64,000 nt of DNA from Polaribacter sp. (GTDB lineage: Bacteria > Bacteroidota > Bacteroidia > Flavobacteriales > Flavobacteriaceae). The translations under genes and the position numbers were made by a program. Below the pieces are notes generated by a model. The model was given only the letters and a program-made list of their open reading frames with translations, did no database searches and was not told the origin of the DNA. The stretch covers positions 310,001-374,000 of the forward strand of contig NZ_JAHEHX010000019.1 in assembly GCF_024639685.1 (NCBI RefSeq), read 5' to 3'. Position 1 is the first letter of the stretch, and each line of letters begins with the position of its first letter. Below are positions 10,141 through 19,459 of the stretch, one piece after another.

Positions 10141-10521
10141 ATGAAGGATCCAAATGATGGTTTTTTTTTAGGTCGATTAAAAAGTTTTAAATTTGCTTTT
10201 AAAGGTTTATGGATATTAATAACAACAGAAGATAGCATAAAAGTGCAGCTATTTGTTTCTTTAATTGCTATTATTTTAGGTGTTGTATTTCAAATATCAC
10301 TCGTAGAGTGGGCTATACAGTTTTTAGCGATTGGATTAGTTCTAGTAGCAGAAGCAGCTAATTCTGCTGTAGAAGAAATTTCAGACTTTATACATCCAGA
10401 ATTCCATGAAAAAATCGGAAAAATTAAAGATATTGCTGCAGGGACTCCAGCATTTGCTGCAATAATATCATTAATAATTGCAGGGATTATTTATGTACCT
10501 AAACTGCTCATATTATTTTAA
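10141..10521 (+). CDS. dgkA: Diacylglycerol kinase (DgkA-type, integral membrane)
   Basis: A small (126-residue) inner-membrane kinase with three membrane spans. The conserved catalytic segment EAANSAVEEISDF is present, with the Glu/Asn residues of the DgkA/undecaprenol kinase family. It phosphorylates diacylglycerol or undecaprenol to recycle lipid carriers. ATG at 10141 is chosen because it directly follows the tpx stop. An upstream in-frame ATG at 10096 would overlap tpx by 44 bases. C-terminal soluble additions seen in some Bacteroidota homologues are absent. Confidence 0.92.
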   Translation: MKDPNDGFFLGRLKSFKFAFKGLWILITTEDSIKVQLFVSLIAIILGVVFQISLVEWAIQFLAIGLVLVAEAANSAVEEISDFIHPEFHEKIGKIKDIAAGTPAFAAIISLIIAGIIYVPKLLILF

Positions 10522-10562
10522 GCAAATATGTATATTTACTTTTTAATTATTATGAATTTTTA

Positions 10563-13013
10563 ATGCCAAAAATAAAATCCAATACTTCAAAAAAAAACAA
10601 CTTAAAAGAAGGTAAACAACCTTTTTTTTATTTCTTAAAAACTAGACAATCACAAAACATATTAGGTTTGTTTTTAGTTTTGTTTTCATTGTTTTTATGT
10701 ATTGCTTTTGTTTCTTTCTTTTTTAATTGGCAAACAGATCAAAGTACGTTACAGCACTTTACAGACAAAACAGTAAAGAGTAAAAATCTTTTAGGAAAAA
10801 TAGGTGCTAACCTAAGTCACTTTTTTATTTATAAAGGATTTGGACTTGCCGCTTTTGTTATAGCGTATCAAATATTTATTACTGGTGCTTACATTATTAT
10901 AAAAAGAAAACTTTCTAAGATTGTTATTTCTTGGAATTGGGGTTTAATTGTTATGCTATGGTTTACTATAGCGCTTGGTTTTTTAAAAAAAGAATACGCT
11001 TTATTTTCTGGTGTTGTGGGTTTTGAAGTTAATAGCTACTTACAAACCTTTTTAGGTAAAACAGGGCTAAGTATTTTACTAATCTTTTTATTTCTTACAT
11101 ATGTTATAATAAGATATAAATTAAGTATCGATACATATTTAGAAAATTGGAAAGCAAAAAGAATCGAAAGACAGGAAAATACGACAAGTAATACCTCCTT
11201 ACCACAAAAAGATATTGAAACAACGATAAATAAAGAAGTTGATAATAACAGCATAATCGATATCGAAGAAACAAAATCTGAATTTGAATTATCTGTGGCA
11301 GATTTAAAACCCACAATTACAAACCATTCTGAAGTTAAAGAAAAAAAAGAGCTAGAATTACTTGTTGAACAAGACACTACTCCTCCAATTCCTGCTCCAA
11401 AAGAAATTTATGATGACAATAGTGATGTAGCTATAGATATTGAGATTCATGAAGAGGAAGAACACTCTACAGAAAATCTATCAAATAAAATTTTAAAAGA
11501 TTTTGGGGAATTCGATCCTACTTTAGAATTATCTAATTTTCGTTTTCCTACTTTTAATCTTCTTAAACAATACAATGAAAGTATTTCTATAGATCCAGAA
11601 GAGTTAGAAGCAAATAAGAACAAAATAGTTGAGACTTTAAAGAACTATAAAATTGGTATTGCAGAAATTAAAGCTACTGTTGGACCTACAATTACGCTTT
11701 ATGAAATTGTACCTGAAGCAGGAATTCGAATATCTAAAATTAAAAATTTAGAAGATGATATTGCACTTTCTTTATCTGCACTTGGTATTAGAATTATAGC
11801 TCCTATTCCAGGAAAAGGAACAATTGGTATAGAGGTTCCTAATAAGAATTCGACAATTGTTTCTATGCATTCTGCTATTTCATCAAAAAAATTCCAAGAA
11901 TCTCGTATGGAGCTTCCTATTGCATTAGGTAAAACTATCTCCAATGAGACATTTGTAGTAGATTTAGCTAAAATGCCTCACTTACTAATGGCAGGTGCAA
12001 CAGGACAAGGGAAATCTGTAGGTTTGAATGCTGTTTTAACATCATTATTATACAAAAAACATCCTGCAGAGGTAAAATTTGTTTTAGTAGATCCTAAAAA
12101 AGTAGAACTTACACTCTTTAATAAAATAGAGAGACATTATTTAGCAAAACTGCCAGATTCAGAAGATGCAATTATTACAGATACAACCAAGGTTGTACAC
12201 ACCTTAAACTCTTTATGTATTGAGATGGACAATCGTTACGATTTATTAAAATCGGCAATGGTTAGAAATATAAAGGAATACAATCAAAAATTTAAAAAAC
12301 GAAAATTAAATCCTAATGATGGGCATCAGTTTTTACCATACATTGTATTAGTAATTGATGAATTTGCTGATTTAATTATGACTGCAGGTAAAGAAGTCGA
12401 AACGCCAATAGCAAGACTAGCACAACTAGCTAGAGCAATTGGTATACATTTAATTGTTGCAACACAAAGACCTTCTGTAAATGTAATTACAGGTATTATA
12501 AAAGCTAACTTTCCTGCACGAATTGCTTTTAGAGTAACCTCAAAAATAGATTCGAGAACAATTTTAGATGCTGGTGGTGCAGATCAACTTATTGGACGTG
12601 GAGACTTATTATACACAAATGGTAATGCTATTACACGAATACAATGTGCATTTGTAGATACACCAGAAGTTGAAAAAATTACTGATTTTATAGGATCTCA
12701 GAAAGCATATTCAGAAGCACACTTATTGCCAGAATATATAGATGATGAAAATGGCACAAGTATTGATGTAGATATAGAAGATAGAGATAAACTCTTTAAA
12801 GAAGCTGCAGAAGTAATTATTACAGCTCAGCAAGGGTCTGCATCATTATTACAAAGAAAATTAAAACTCGGCTATAATAGAGCTGGAAGATTAATTGATC
12901 AATTAGAAGCAGCAGGAATTGTTGGAGGATTTGAAGGGAGTAAAGCAAGACAAGTTTTAATTCCAGATTTTATAGCATTAGAGCAACTTTTAGAAAACGA
13001 AAAAAACAAATAA
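10563..13013 (+). CDS. ftsK: FtsK/SpoIIIE DNA translocase
   Basis: An 816-residue septal DNA pump that segregates chromosome termini and activates dimer resolution. There are about four membrane spans in the first 190 residues, then an acidic low-complexity linker (about 200-320), then the motor. The Walker A is GATGQGKS near residue 476 and Walker B is VLVIDEFADLIM near 596. A C-terminal winged-helix gamma domain (LLQRKLKLGYNRAGRLIDQLE) reads KOPS-like sequences. Length is normal for flavobacteria. It is 41 bases from dgkA and probably in the same transcript. Confidence 0.96.
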   Translation: MPKIKSNTSKKNNLKEGKQPFFYFLKTRQSQNILGLFLVLFSLFLCIAFVSFFFNWQTDQSTLQHFTDKTVKSKNLLGKIGANLSHFFIYKGFGLAAFVIAYQIFITGAYIIIKRKLSKIVISWNWGLIVMLWFTIALGFLKKEYALFSGVVGFEVNSYLQTFLGKTGLSILLIFLFLTYVIIRYKLSIDTYLENWKAKRIERQENTTSNTSLPQKDIETTINKEVDNNSIIDIEETKSEFELSVADLKPTITNHSEVKEKKELELLVEQDTTPPIPAPKEIYDDNSDVAIDIEIHEEEEHSTENLSNKILKDFGEFDPTLELSNFRFPTFNLLKQYNESISIDPEELEANKNKIVETLKNYKIGIAEIKATVGPTITLYEIVPEAGIRISKIKNLEDDIALSLSALGIRIIAPIPGKGTIGIEVPNKNSTIVSMHSAISSKKFQESRMELPIALGKTISNETFVVDLAKMPHLLMAGATGQGKSVGLNAVLTSLLYKKHPAEVKFVLVDPKKVELTLFNKIERHYLAKLPDSEDAIITDTTKVVHTLNSLCIEMDNRYDLLKSAMVRNIKEYNQKFKKRKLNPNDGHQFLPYIVLVIDEFADLIMTAGKEVETPIARLAQLARAIGIHLIVATQRPSVNVITGIIKANFPARIAFRVTSKIDSRTILDAGGADQLIGRGDLLYTNGNAITRIQCAFVDTPEVEKITDFIGSQKAYSEAHLLPEYIDDENGTSIDVDIEDRDKLFKEAAEVIITAQQGSASLLQRKLKLGYNRAGRLIDQLEAAGIVGGFEGSKARQVLIPDFIALEQLLENEKNK

Positions 13014-13044
13014 AATAAAGGCTAAAGGCATTAAAAATTTTACA

Positions 13045-13701
13045 ATGAAAAGAATATTAATTTTATGTATTTACTTACTTAGTTCAAGCTTTATTTTTTC
13101 TCAAAATTCTTTAGAAGCAAAATCAATCTTAGATGAAGTTTCTACAAAAATGAATGCATATGAAAATATGTTTATAGGCTTTAGTCAAGTACTAATTAAT
13201 GAAGAAGCAGGAATTCTAGAAGGCGATGAACCACCAATTAGAGGAGAAATAAATTTAATGGGTGAAAAATATAATCTAAAATATTTAGGCAATCTGTTTA
13301 TATATGACGCTAATAAACTTTATATCATTAATCATGAAGAAAAAGAGATTTCTATTTCTGAAGGTGATTTAAGTGCAGATGATGGATTTATATACCCATC
13401 TAAGCTTTTTTCTTTTTACAAAGAAGGCTATAATTTTGAGATGGGAAAATTAGAAAATATAAATGGAAGAAAAATTCAATTTGTAAGTTTAAACCCAATT
13501 GATAGTGACTCTGATATTATTAAAGTTCAATTAGGTATTGATGCAAAAACAAAACACATATATAAACTAATACAAACAGGTTCTAATGGAGCTAAAACAA
13601 GTTTTACCATCACAACTTTTAAGATCAATCAACCAATTTCTGAAGATTTGTTTAAGTTTAACAAACAGAAGTATTTAGATCAACAATACACGATTGATTA
13701 A
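13045..13701 (+). CDS. lolA: LolA-family outer-membrane lipoprotein carrier
   Basis: A 218-residue periplasmic chaperone that ferries lipoproteins to the outer membrane. The signal peptide MKRILILCIYLLSSSFIFS is followed by a LolA-like open beta-barrel pattern (ILDEVSTKMNAYENMFIGFSQ, then IRGEINLMGEKYNLKY). Position directly behind ftsK is the usual location of lolA in this phylum. A strong hairpin terminator follows. Sequence similarity within LolA families is low, so the assignment rests on pattern plus position. Confidence 0.85.
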   Translation: MKRILILCIYLLSSSFIFSQNSLEAKSILDEVSTKMNAYENMFIGFSQVLINEEAGILEGDEPPIRGEINLMGEKYNLKYLGNLFIYDANKLYIINHEEKEISISEGDLSADDGFIYPSKLFSFYKEGYNFEMGKLENINGRKIQFVSLNPIDSDSDIIKVQLGIDAKTKHIYKLIQTGSNGAKTSFTITTFKINQPISEDLFKFNKQKYLDQQYTID

Positions 13702-13725
13702 TTATTTCAATTAACAGAAAATTAA

Positions 13726-13762
13726 TAGCATCTTACAGTTTAAGGTGCTATTTTTGTTTTTT
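13726..13762 (+). terminator. Hairpin terminator after lolA, reaching the next start codon
   Basis: TAGCATCTTA (13726-13735) pairs with TAAGGTGCTA (13741-13750) through nine Watson-Crick pairs and one G-U, with a 5-base loop, and is followed by a T-rich run. The ATG of the next gene is only 13 bases after the stem, so the hairpin is also the immediate leader of that gene. Confidence 0.75.
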
Positions 13763-15208
13763 ATGAAAATTTTAGATAGATACATCTTAAAGAGTTTTTT
13801 AGTTCCCTTTATAGCTACATTTTTAATTGTACTATTCGTTCTAGTTATGCAAGCTTTATGGCAGTCATTTGAAAATATTGCAGGGAAAGGTATCAGCGTT
13901 ATTTTTATTTTAAAGTTTTTATACTACACTACTTTAATGATAATTCCACAAGCACTTCCTATTGGTGTATTATTGTCTTCTATAATGGCTTTAGGAAACT
14001 TAGGAGAGAACTATGAATTTGCAGCTGCAAAGTCTGCAGGTGTCTCTTTGCAAAGGTTAGTAAGACCAATTGGAATATTAGCAATTGCATTAAGTGGGCT
14101 TAATTTTTTATTTTTAAATAATGTTTTTCCATATGCCAACTTAAAACAAAAAAATTTATATCTAAATATAAAAAAGAAAAAACCAGCGTTAGCACTAGTC
14201 CCTGGAAGCTTTAATTCAGATATACCTGGGTATCAAATTAAGTTTGAAGAAAAATATGGAGAAGAGGAAAACTTATTAAAAAAAGTTTTAATTTACGATT
14301 TAACAAGCAACAGAGGTAACCAAAAAGTAATTACTGCAGAACGTGGTAAAATTGTTACAGAAGAAGGCAGTAGGTACATGACCTTTATTTTATATGATGG
14401 GAATTATTATGAAGAACATGTAAAATCTGCAAGAACTACTCTAAAAAGAAAAAAAATGGCAGCTTCGGAAGCTTCTTTTAAAGAATATAAATTTAATATA
14501 GATATTGGAGACACTTTAGATGAAGGAAAGTTAGACTCTATAAACTCTGCCACTATTCCAATGATGCTTTCTCTACAGCAGATTAAGGACACCATTCCAA
14601 AATTAAAAGATAATTATGATGAGGTTTTAAATTTACGCGCAAAAAACATTTATATCAGTAGTGCTGCTAAAGACCTTTATGATTACCCAGACTCTATTAA
14701 AAATAAAGAGTTAAATAAAAATATTATTTCGAATTTTCAGCTTCAAGAAAAAATCACAATATTAAACTCAGCTTTAACAAAAAGTACAAGAGTCTTAAAC
14801 ACCTTAAATAATAATACAGATAGTATTAACTATCACAGAAAAATGGTAAATTATTATGATACTGAATATTATAATAGAATAGCATTTTCATTATCTTGTG
14901 TTATATTATTCTTTATAGGTGCTCCATTAGGATCTATTATAAGAAAAGGTGGTTTTGGGTTACCTATGATTTTAGCAATTGCGGTTTATGTTCTTTATTT
15001 TTTTACCAATACATTTGGTAAAAATCTAGCGGAGGAAAGTTCTATATCAGCAATGTTAGGTTCATGGGTTTCTGCAATTTTAATGATTCCATTTGCTATA
15101 CTATTAACTAATAGAGCTACTAAAGACAAAGGCCTTTTTAATTTAAATTCTTTCTTACAACCTATTACAGACATAATTAAAAAAATGTTACCTAAAAAAG
15201 GGAATTAA
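13763..15208 (+). CDS. LptF/LptG-family LPS export permease
   Basis: A 481-residue inner-membrane permease of the YjgP/YjgQ family, part of the ABC machine that extracts LPS and passes it to periplasmic LptA-like proteins. The N-terminal amphipathic start ILDRYILKSFLVPF is diagnostic. Membrane segments flank a large periplasmic beta-rich domain of about 260 residues, and three spans follow at the C terminus. ATG at 13763 is preferred over an in-frame GTG at 13745, because that GTG lies inside the terminator stem. It works in the same pathway as the OstA-like gene at 4476. Confidence 0.92.
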   Translation: MKILDRYILKSFLVPFIATFLIVLFVLVMQALWQSFENIAGKGISVIFILKFLYYTTLMIIPQALPIGVLLSSIMALGNLGENYEFAAAKSAGVSLQRLVRPIGILAIALSGLNFLFLNNVFPYANLKQKNLYLNIKKKKPALALVPGSFNSDIPGYQIKFEEKYGEEENLLKKVLIYDLTSNRGNQKVITAERGKIVTEEGSRYMTFILYDGNYYEEHVKSARTTLKRKKMAASEASFKEYKFNIDIGDTLDEGKLDSINSATIPMMLSLQQIKDTIPKLKDNYDEVLNLRAKNIYISSAAKDLYDYPDSIKNKELNKNIISNFQLQEKITILNSALTKSTRVLNTLNNNTDSINYHRKMVNYYDTEYYNRIAFSLSCVILFFIGAPLGSIIRKGGFGLPMILAIAVYVLYFFTNTFGKNLAEESSISAMLGSWVSAILMIPFAILLTNRATKDKGLFNLNSFLQPITDIIKKMLPKKGN

Positions 15209-15222
15209 ACATAAGAACAAAC

Positions 15223-16356
15223 ATGCTAAAACAAAACACAAAATTAAACACCATAGAGGAGGCAATAAATGATATCAGAAATGGTAAAGTTATAATTGTG
15301 GTAGATGATGAAAATAGAGAAAATGAAGGGGATTTTTTAGCAGCTGCAGAAAAAGTTACACCAGAAATGGTGAATTTTATGGCAACACATGGTAGAGGTT
15401 TAATTTGTAATCCACTAACTGAAAAACGATGCAAAGAACTTGAACTAGTAATGATGGTTAACAACAACACAGATCCTATGGAAACTGCTTTTACAGTTTC
15501 AGTAGATTTACGTGGAAAAGGAGTTACCACTGGTATTTCTGCATCAGATAGAGCTTTAACTATTAAAGCATTAATAGATAAAAAAACCAAGCCTACTGAT
15601 TTAGCAAGACCAGGGCATATTTTTCCTTTAAAAGCAAAAGAGGGTGGTGTTTTACGAAGAACAGGGCATACTGAAGCAGCAATAGATTTTGCAAGACTAG
15701 CAGGTTTACAACCTGCAGGTGTTATTGTAGAAATTATGAATGAAGATGGTACAATGGCGCGTTTACCACAGCTTTTAAAAGTGGCCGAGAAATTTGATAT
15801 TAAAATAGTTTCTATAGAAGATTTAGTTGCTTACAGAATGGAGCACGACTCTTTAATAGAGAAAAAAGAAGATTTTGAAATTGAAACACGTTTTGGAAAA
15901 TTTCGCCTAAGAGCTTACCAACAAACAACAAATAGTCAAATACACATTGCTTTAACAAAAGGGTCTTGGACAAACGAAGATGGTGTATTAACAAGAATAA
16001 ATTCGACATTAGTAAACAATGATATTCTTGGAACATTAACGAATAATGCTGATAAAAAATTAGACCAGATGTTTCAGGTTATAAATGATGAAGGTAAAGG
16101 TGCCATTCTTTTTATCAATCAACAAAATCAATCCAAAAACTTGTTAAAACGATTAAATATATTGAAAGAAAACCAGAAAAATGGTGAACTGAAAGCACCA
16201 GCAATTACTATGGACCAAAGAGATTTTGGGATTGGTGCTCAAATATTACACGATTTAAACATCAGTAAATTAAAACTATTAACTAATAATCATCAAGCCA
16301 AAAGGGTTGGAATGATTGGGTATGGATTAGAAATTGTAGATTACATAACTTATTAA
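15223..16356 (+). CDS. ribB: 3,4-dihydroxy-2-butanone-4-phosphate synthase with degenerate GTP cyclohydrolase II-like domain
   Basis: The N-terminal domain (about 1-205) makes the four-carbon riboflavin precursor from ribulose 5-phosphate. It has the acidic loop VVDDENRENEGDF, and RPGHIFPL and RRTGHTEAA with the catalytic residues. The C-terminal domain (about 206-377) has the length of GTP cyclohydrolase II but lacks the zinc-binding Cys triad and the usual active-site strings. It should not make the pyrimidine precursor, so a separate RibA must exist elsewhere. Fifteen bases separate it from the permease, and a strong terminator follows. Confidence 0.93.
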   Translation: MLKQNTKLNTIEEAINDIRNGKVIIVVDDENRENEGDFLAAAEKVTPEMVNFMATHGRGLICNPLTEKRCKELELVMMVNNNTDPMETAFTVSVDLRGKGVTTGISASDRALTIKALIDKKTKPTDLARPGHIFPLKAKEGGVLRRTGHTEAAIDFARLAGLQPAGVIVEIMNEDGTMARLPQLLKVAEKFDIKIVSIEDLVAYRMEHDSLIEKKEDFEIETRFGKFRLRAYQQTTNSQIHIALTKGSWTNEDGVLTRINSTLVNNDILGTLTNNADKKLDQMFQVINDEGKGAILFINQQNQSKNLLKRLNILKENQKNGELKAPAITMDQRDFGIGAQILHDLNISKLKLLTNNHQAKRVGMIGYGLEIVDYITY

Positions 16357-16357
16357 T

Positions 16358-16390
16358 AAAAAAGGGATAATTAAAATTATCCCTTTTTTA
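16358..16390 (+). terminator. Strong terminator after ribB
   Basis: AAAAAGGGATAAT pairs with ATTATCCCTTTTT around a 4-base loop, and T residues follow. This ends the tpx-ribB block. Confidence 0.85.
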
Positions 16391-16417
16391 TTTTATTCTT
16401 TTAGCTTACCTACTATT

Positions 16418-17119
16418 CTAAATAATAGAAATTTTACTATTTTCTAATTCAATAGGCTTTTTGTCCTTTTGAAACAATCTTGCAGTATAAGCACCTTTTA
16501 AGTAAATTTCATTAGCATTTACTTCTAACCAACTACCTTCTCTTAAACCCAAAACGGGTGTTTCATTAAATACATGAAACTCTTTAATTCTTGTTTCGCG
16601 AGTTTCACCCATATGTGTATTTCCTTCAATTGGATCTAAATAATGTGCATTAATATTAAATGGAATACAACCCAATGTTTTAAAACTTGGTGGGTAAACA
16701 ATTGGCATATCGTTTGTATTTTTCATGTTCACACCACAAATATTGCTACCAGCACTTGTACCTAAATAAGGTGTGCCTAGTTCTATAACTTCTTTTAAAG
16801 TATCTATAACATCATTTTCATATAATTGATTTACCAATTCAAAAGTATTTCCACCTCCTGTAAAAATAGCTTTAGCATTTTTTAATGCTTCTTTAGCATT
16901 TTTAAATTCATGAATTCCTTTTACATCAATTCCAATATTGGCAAATGCTTCTTTTACATTAGCTGTATAAGTATCATAGGTAATTCCACTTGGCCTTGCA
17001 TAGGGTATAAACAAAAGTGTTTTTGCTCCTTTAAAAAATGTTTTTAAAGTTGGTAACAAATACTCAAGGTACTTGCCTTCATAAATTGTAGATGTACTTG
17101 CAATAATCATTTTCTTCAT
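16418..17119 (-). CDS. pepE: Dipeptidase E (peptidase family S51)
   Basis: A 233-residue cytoplasmic serine peptidase that cleaves dipeptides with N-terminal aspartate. The nucleophile is in LGTSAGSNICG near residue 120, preceded by IFTGGGNTFELV. Both are S51 hallmarks on a class-I-amidotransferase-like fold. Length matches E. coli PepE. It is a single gene, convergent with ribB across a terminator. Confidence 0.93.
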   Translation of the reverse strand: MKKMIIASTSTIYEGKYLEYLLPTLKTFFKGAKTLLFIPYARPSGITYDTYTANVKEAFANIGIDVKGIHEFKNAKEALKNAKAIFTGGGNTFELVNQLYENDVIDTLKEVIELGTPYLGTSAGSNICGVNMKNTNDMPIVYPPSFKTLGCIPFNINAHYLDPIEGNTHMGETRETRIKEFHVFNETPVLGLREGSWLEVNANEIYLKGAYTARLFQKDKKPIELENSKISII

Positions 17120-17123
17120 ACTT

Positions 17124-17131
17124 CAAAAATA
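17124..17131 (-). promoter_or_regulatory. TAnnTTTG box directly before pepE
   Basis: On the minus strand this reads TATTTTTG, ending 4 bases before the ATG at 17119. It matches the -7 consensus and implies a very short or absent leader. Confidence 0.35.
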
Positions 17132-17255
17132 AGTCATTTTTTATGGATTCCAATTCTTAAAATCATCACAAAAAACTAATGTATTTAAACCCGTTAACAA
17201 AAGTTTATAAATGTCTTAATAGAATTTTAAGAGCTCTTAGGGTTTCTTTGTTTTA

Positions 17256-18029
17256 ATGAAAAATCAACTACTACTCTACTTTTTATTTATATCTGTTGTT
17301 TCCTTTAGCCAACAAAGGCAGAATATTTTATCTGGAACTATATTGTTTCAAAATGAGGTAATTACTGATGTGCATATTATCAACAAAAACACAAATCAAG
17401 GTGCTAATTCCAATGATTCAGGAATCTTTGAAATTCCTGTTTCAATTAATGATACTTTGTTTATATCTCACATCAACCTTCAAAAAAAAGAACTAATTAT
17501 TACTCCAGTAAATTTTTAAGAGTAAATCAGTTATAATTCATTTAGAAGAAAAAATTAATGAATTGAATGAAATTATCTTTGAAAGATCTACAGGTATTTT
17601 TTATGTTGATAAGCAATATCTTAAACCACGTATTATAAATGCCAAAACACTTAACTTACCTTATGCTAATAAAGTTGCAAAGAAAAATGAAAGTATTTTA
17701 AGTCTTCAATCTGGAGCTGCAATAAATTTAGAAAATTTGATAAGTGCACTAAATGGAAGTAATAGAAGAAAAAGAATGCTAAAAAAAATAACCTATGAAG
17801 ATAAAATGTTAGCCAAAATTAGAAAGCACTACACAGATGATTTCTTTATTACTGATTTAAATATTAAACAAGATGATATTAATGTATTCTTAAACTACTG
17901 CTTCAAAAAAATGTCATTAATTTATTTAAGAAAGATGATAAAATAAAAGTGACTGAAATATTAATGAGAGAGAGTAAAACATTTCCTCAAAAGAATAAAA
18001 CTGAAATTACTCTACTCCAAAAAAAATAA
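17256..18029 (+). pseudogene. Carboxypeptidase-regulatory-like secreted protein, split by two frameshifts
   Basis: Three successive frames join into one protein. 17256-17517 encodes a signal peptide (MKNQLLLYFLFISVVSFS) and a CarboxypepD_reg-like beta domain. The next segment (to about 17905) is in the +1 frame and carries the family's central region (NLENLISALNGSNRRKRMLKKI). The last returns to the first frame and ends in a TAA at 18027-18029. Removing one T from the run at 17513-17517 and adding one A to the run at 17905-17911 restores an uninterrupted reading frame of about 257 codons. The shape parallels the intact gene at 18099. Either a real pseudogene or sequencing errors in homopolymers. 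Confidence 0.8.
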
Positions 18030-18073
18030 TTTTTATAAAAATTGTATAAAAATATTGCGTAAATTTAAATATA

Positions 18074-18081
18074 TAAATTTG
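18074..18081 (+). promoter_or_regulatory. TAnnTTTG -7 box for the 18099 gene
   Basis: TAAATTTG, exact consensus, 17 bases before the ATG at 18099. Confidence 0.5.
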
Positions 18082-18098
18082 AATAGGATTTTAACACT

Positions 18099-18908
18099 AT
18101 GAAAAAAAATATACTATTTTTCTTACTCTTATTTTTAATAGTGAAAAGTACATATACGCAAAACAAAAAATACATTATTACTGGTAAAGTTACTGATTCT
18201 GTAAATATTATTAAAAATGCAAATATTATTAACTTAAATACTTATCAAGGAACTTTTTCTAGTGATGAAGGCTTGTATAGAATTTTTGTCTCAAAAGGAG
18301 ATACGCTCCGTGTCTCATCTATACAGTTCGAACCAAAGAAAATACTTATTACAGAAAAAATTATTGATGCTAGAGAGTTAGATATTATACTAAAAACGAC
18401 TACTTACACATTAAATGAGTTTGAATTAAAGCGAAATAATTTACTAGGAAGACTAGGAATAGACACCAAAGATGTTCCAAGGAACAAACAAGATTCTTTA
18501 TTAAGAAGAGTAATGGATTTTTCTAATGTTAATTTTAAAGAAAAAGATTTTACTATAGATGAAATATCAAAAGCTAAGCCCCCTATTGTAAACACTATGG
18601 GTGGTGCTATACCTATGGCAGGAGCAGGTGCAAAGGCTGTAATCCCGTTTAAAAATTCAGCACGTTTGTGGGCTCTAAGAAGTAAGTTAGAACAAAAAAA
18701 ACAGTTCCCTTACAAAGTACTTTCTGAGTTAGGAGAAAAATTCTTTTTTGATGAACTTAAAATTCCAATTGATAATTATTTTCATTTTTTAGAATACTGC
18801 AATCCTTTGAGTATTGAAAATTTACACAAAGATGGAAGACTTTTAGAACTTATTAAAATCTTAAGAGCAGAGAGTAAACCATATCTAAAACTTATAAAAA
18901 AAGAGTAA
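18099..18908 (+). CDS. Secreted carboxypeptidase-regulatory-like domain protein
   Basis: A 269-residue exported protein. The signal peptide MKKNILFFLLLFLIVKSTYTQ precedes a CarboxypepD_reg-like beta-sandwich (about 25-110, with ITGKVTDSVNIIKNANIINLNT and SSDEGLYRIFV). A helical C-terminal region without recognised motifs follows. In this phylum the domain occurs at the N terminus of TonB-dependent receptors and in stand-alone envelope proteins. Function is unknown. It is the intact paralogue of the frameshifted gene upstream and is followed at 28 bases by a DUF6702 gene. Confidence 0.8.
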   Translation: MKKNILFFLLLFLIVKSTYTQNKKYIITGKVTDSVNIIKNANIINLNTYQGTFSSDEGLYRIFVSKGDTLRVSSIQFEPKKILITEKIIDARELDIILKTTTYTLNEFELKRNNLLGRLGIDTKDVPRNKQDSLLRRVMDFSNVNFKEKDFTIDEISKAKPPIVNTMGGAIPMAGAGAKAVIPFKNSARLWALRSKLEQKKQFPYKVLSELGEKFFFDELKIPIDNYFHFLEYCNPLSIENLHKDGRLLELIKILRAESKPYLKLIKKE

Positions 18909-18936
18909 CTTAGTTCTGAAATTGTTTTACATTTTT

Positions 18937-19434
18937 ATGAAATTAAAAATAAACCTACTATTATTTGTAGTAATTCCATTACTTTCATTTAGTGCACATA
19001 AATACTATTTGAGCCTAACTCAAATAAATTTCAAAAGTGAAGCTAAAGCAGTACAAATTATTATCAATGTTTTTATGGATGATATAGAGCTAGCTCTAAA
19101 CAAAAAATATGATATTGATTTACAATTAACTACAAAAAAAGAGCTAAAGAATAACGATATTTATTTCGAAAAATATTTAAAAAATAAGCTGAATTTTAAA
19201 GTTAATAGTAAAGCAAAAAACTTTAATTATCTTGGCAAAGAATATGATGGAGACTTAGTTTTTTTTTATTTAGAGATTGAGAACATTAATGATGTAAACT
19301 CAATTGAAGTATCTAATCAATTACTTCTCGATTATTTTCCAGAACAACAGAACCTTATCAAGTCTAAAGTAGGTAAAAAGAATAAAAGTGTTTTACTTAC
19401 AAAAAACGAAAGTTCTACTCTATTAAAATTTTAA
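18937..19434 (+). CDS. DUF6702-family secreted protein
   Basis: A 165-residue exported protein of unknown function. After a signal peptide (MKLKINLLLFVVIPLLSFS), the mature part starts AHKYYLSLTQINF and continues with VQIIINVFMDDIELAL. This matches the flavobacterial DUF6702 family. In this phylum such proteins usually sit beside M1 metallopeptidases, as here (25 bases upstream of one). ATG at 18937 is chosen because the upstream in-frame extension only adds residues before the signal peptide. Confidence 0.82.
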   Translation: MKLKINLLLFVVIPLLSFSAHKYYLSLTQINFKSEAKAVQIIINVFMDDIELALNKKYDIDLQLTTKKELKNNDIYFEKYLKNKLNFKVNSKAKNFNYLGKEYDGDLVFFYLEIENINDVNSIEVSNQLLLDYFPEQQNLIKSKVGKKNKSVLLTKNESSTLLKF

Positions 19435-19459
19435 TTTAACAAACCAAAAATCAATATTT

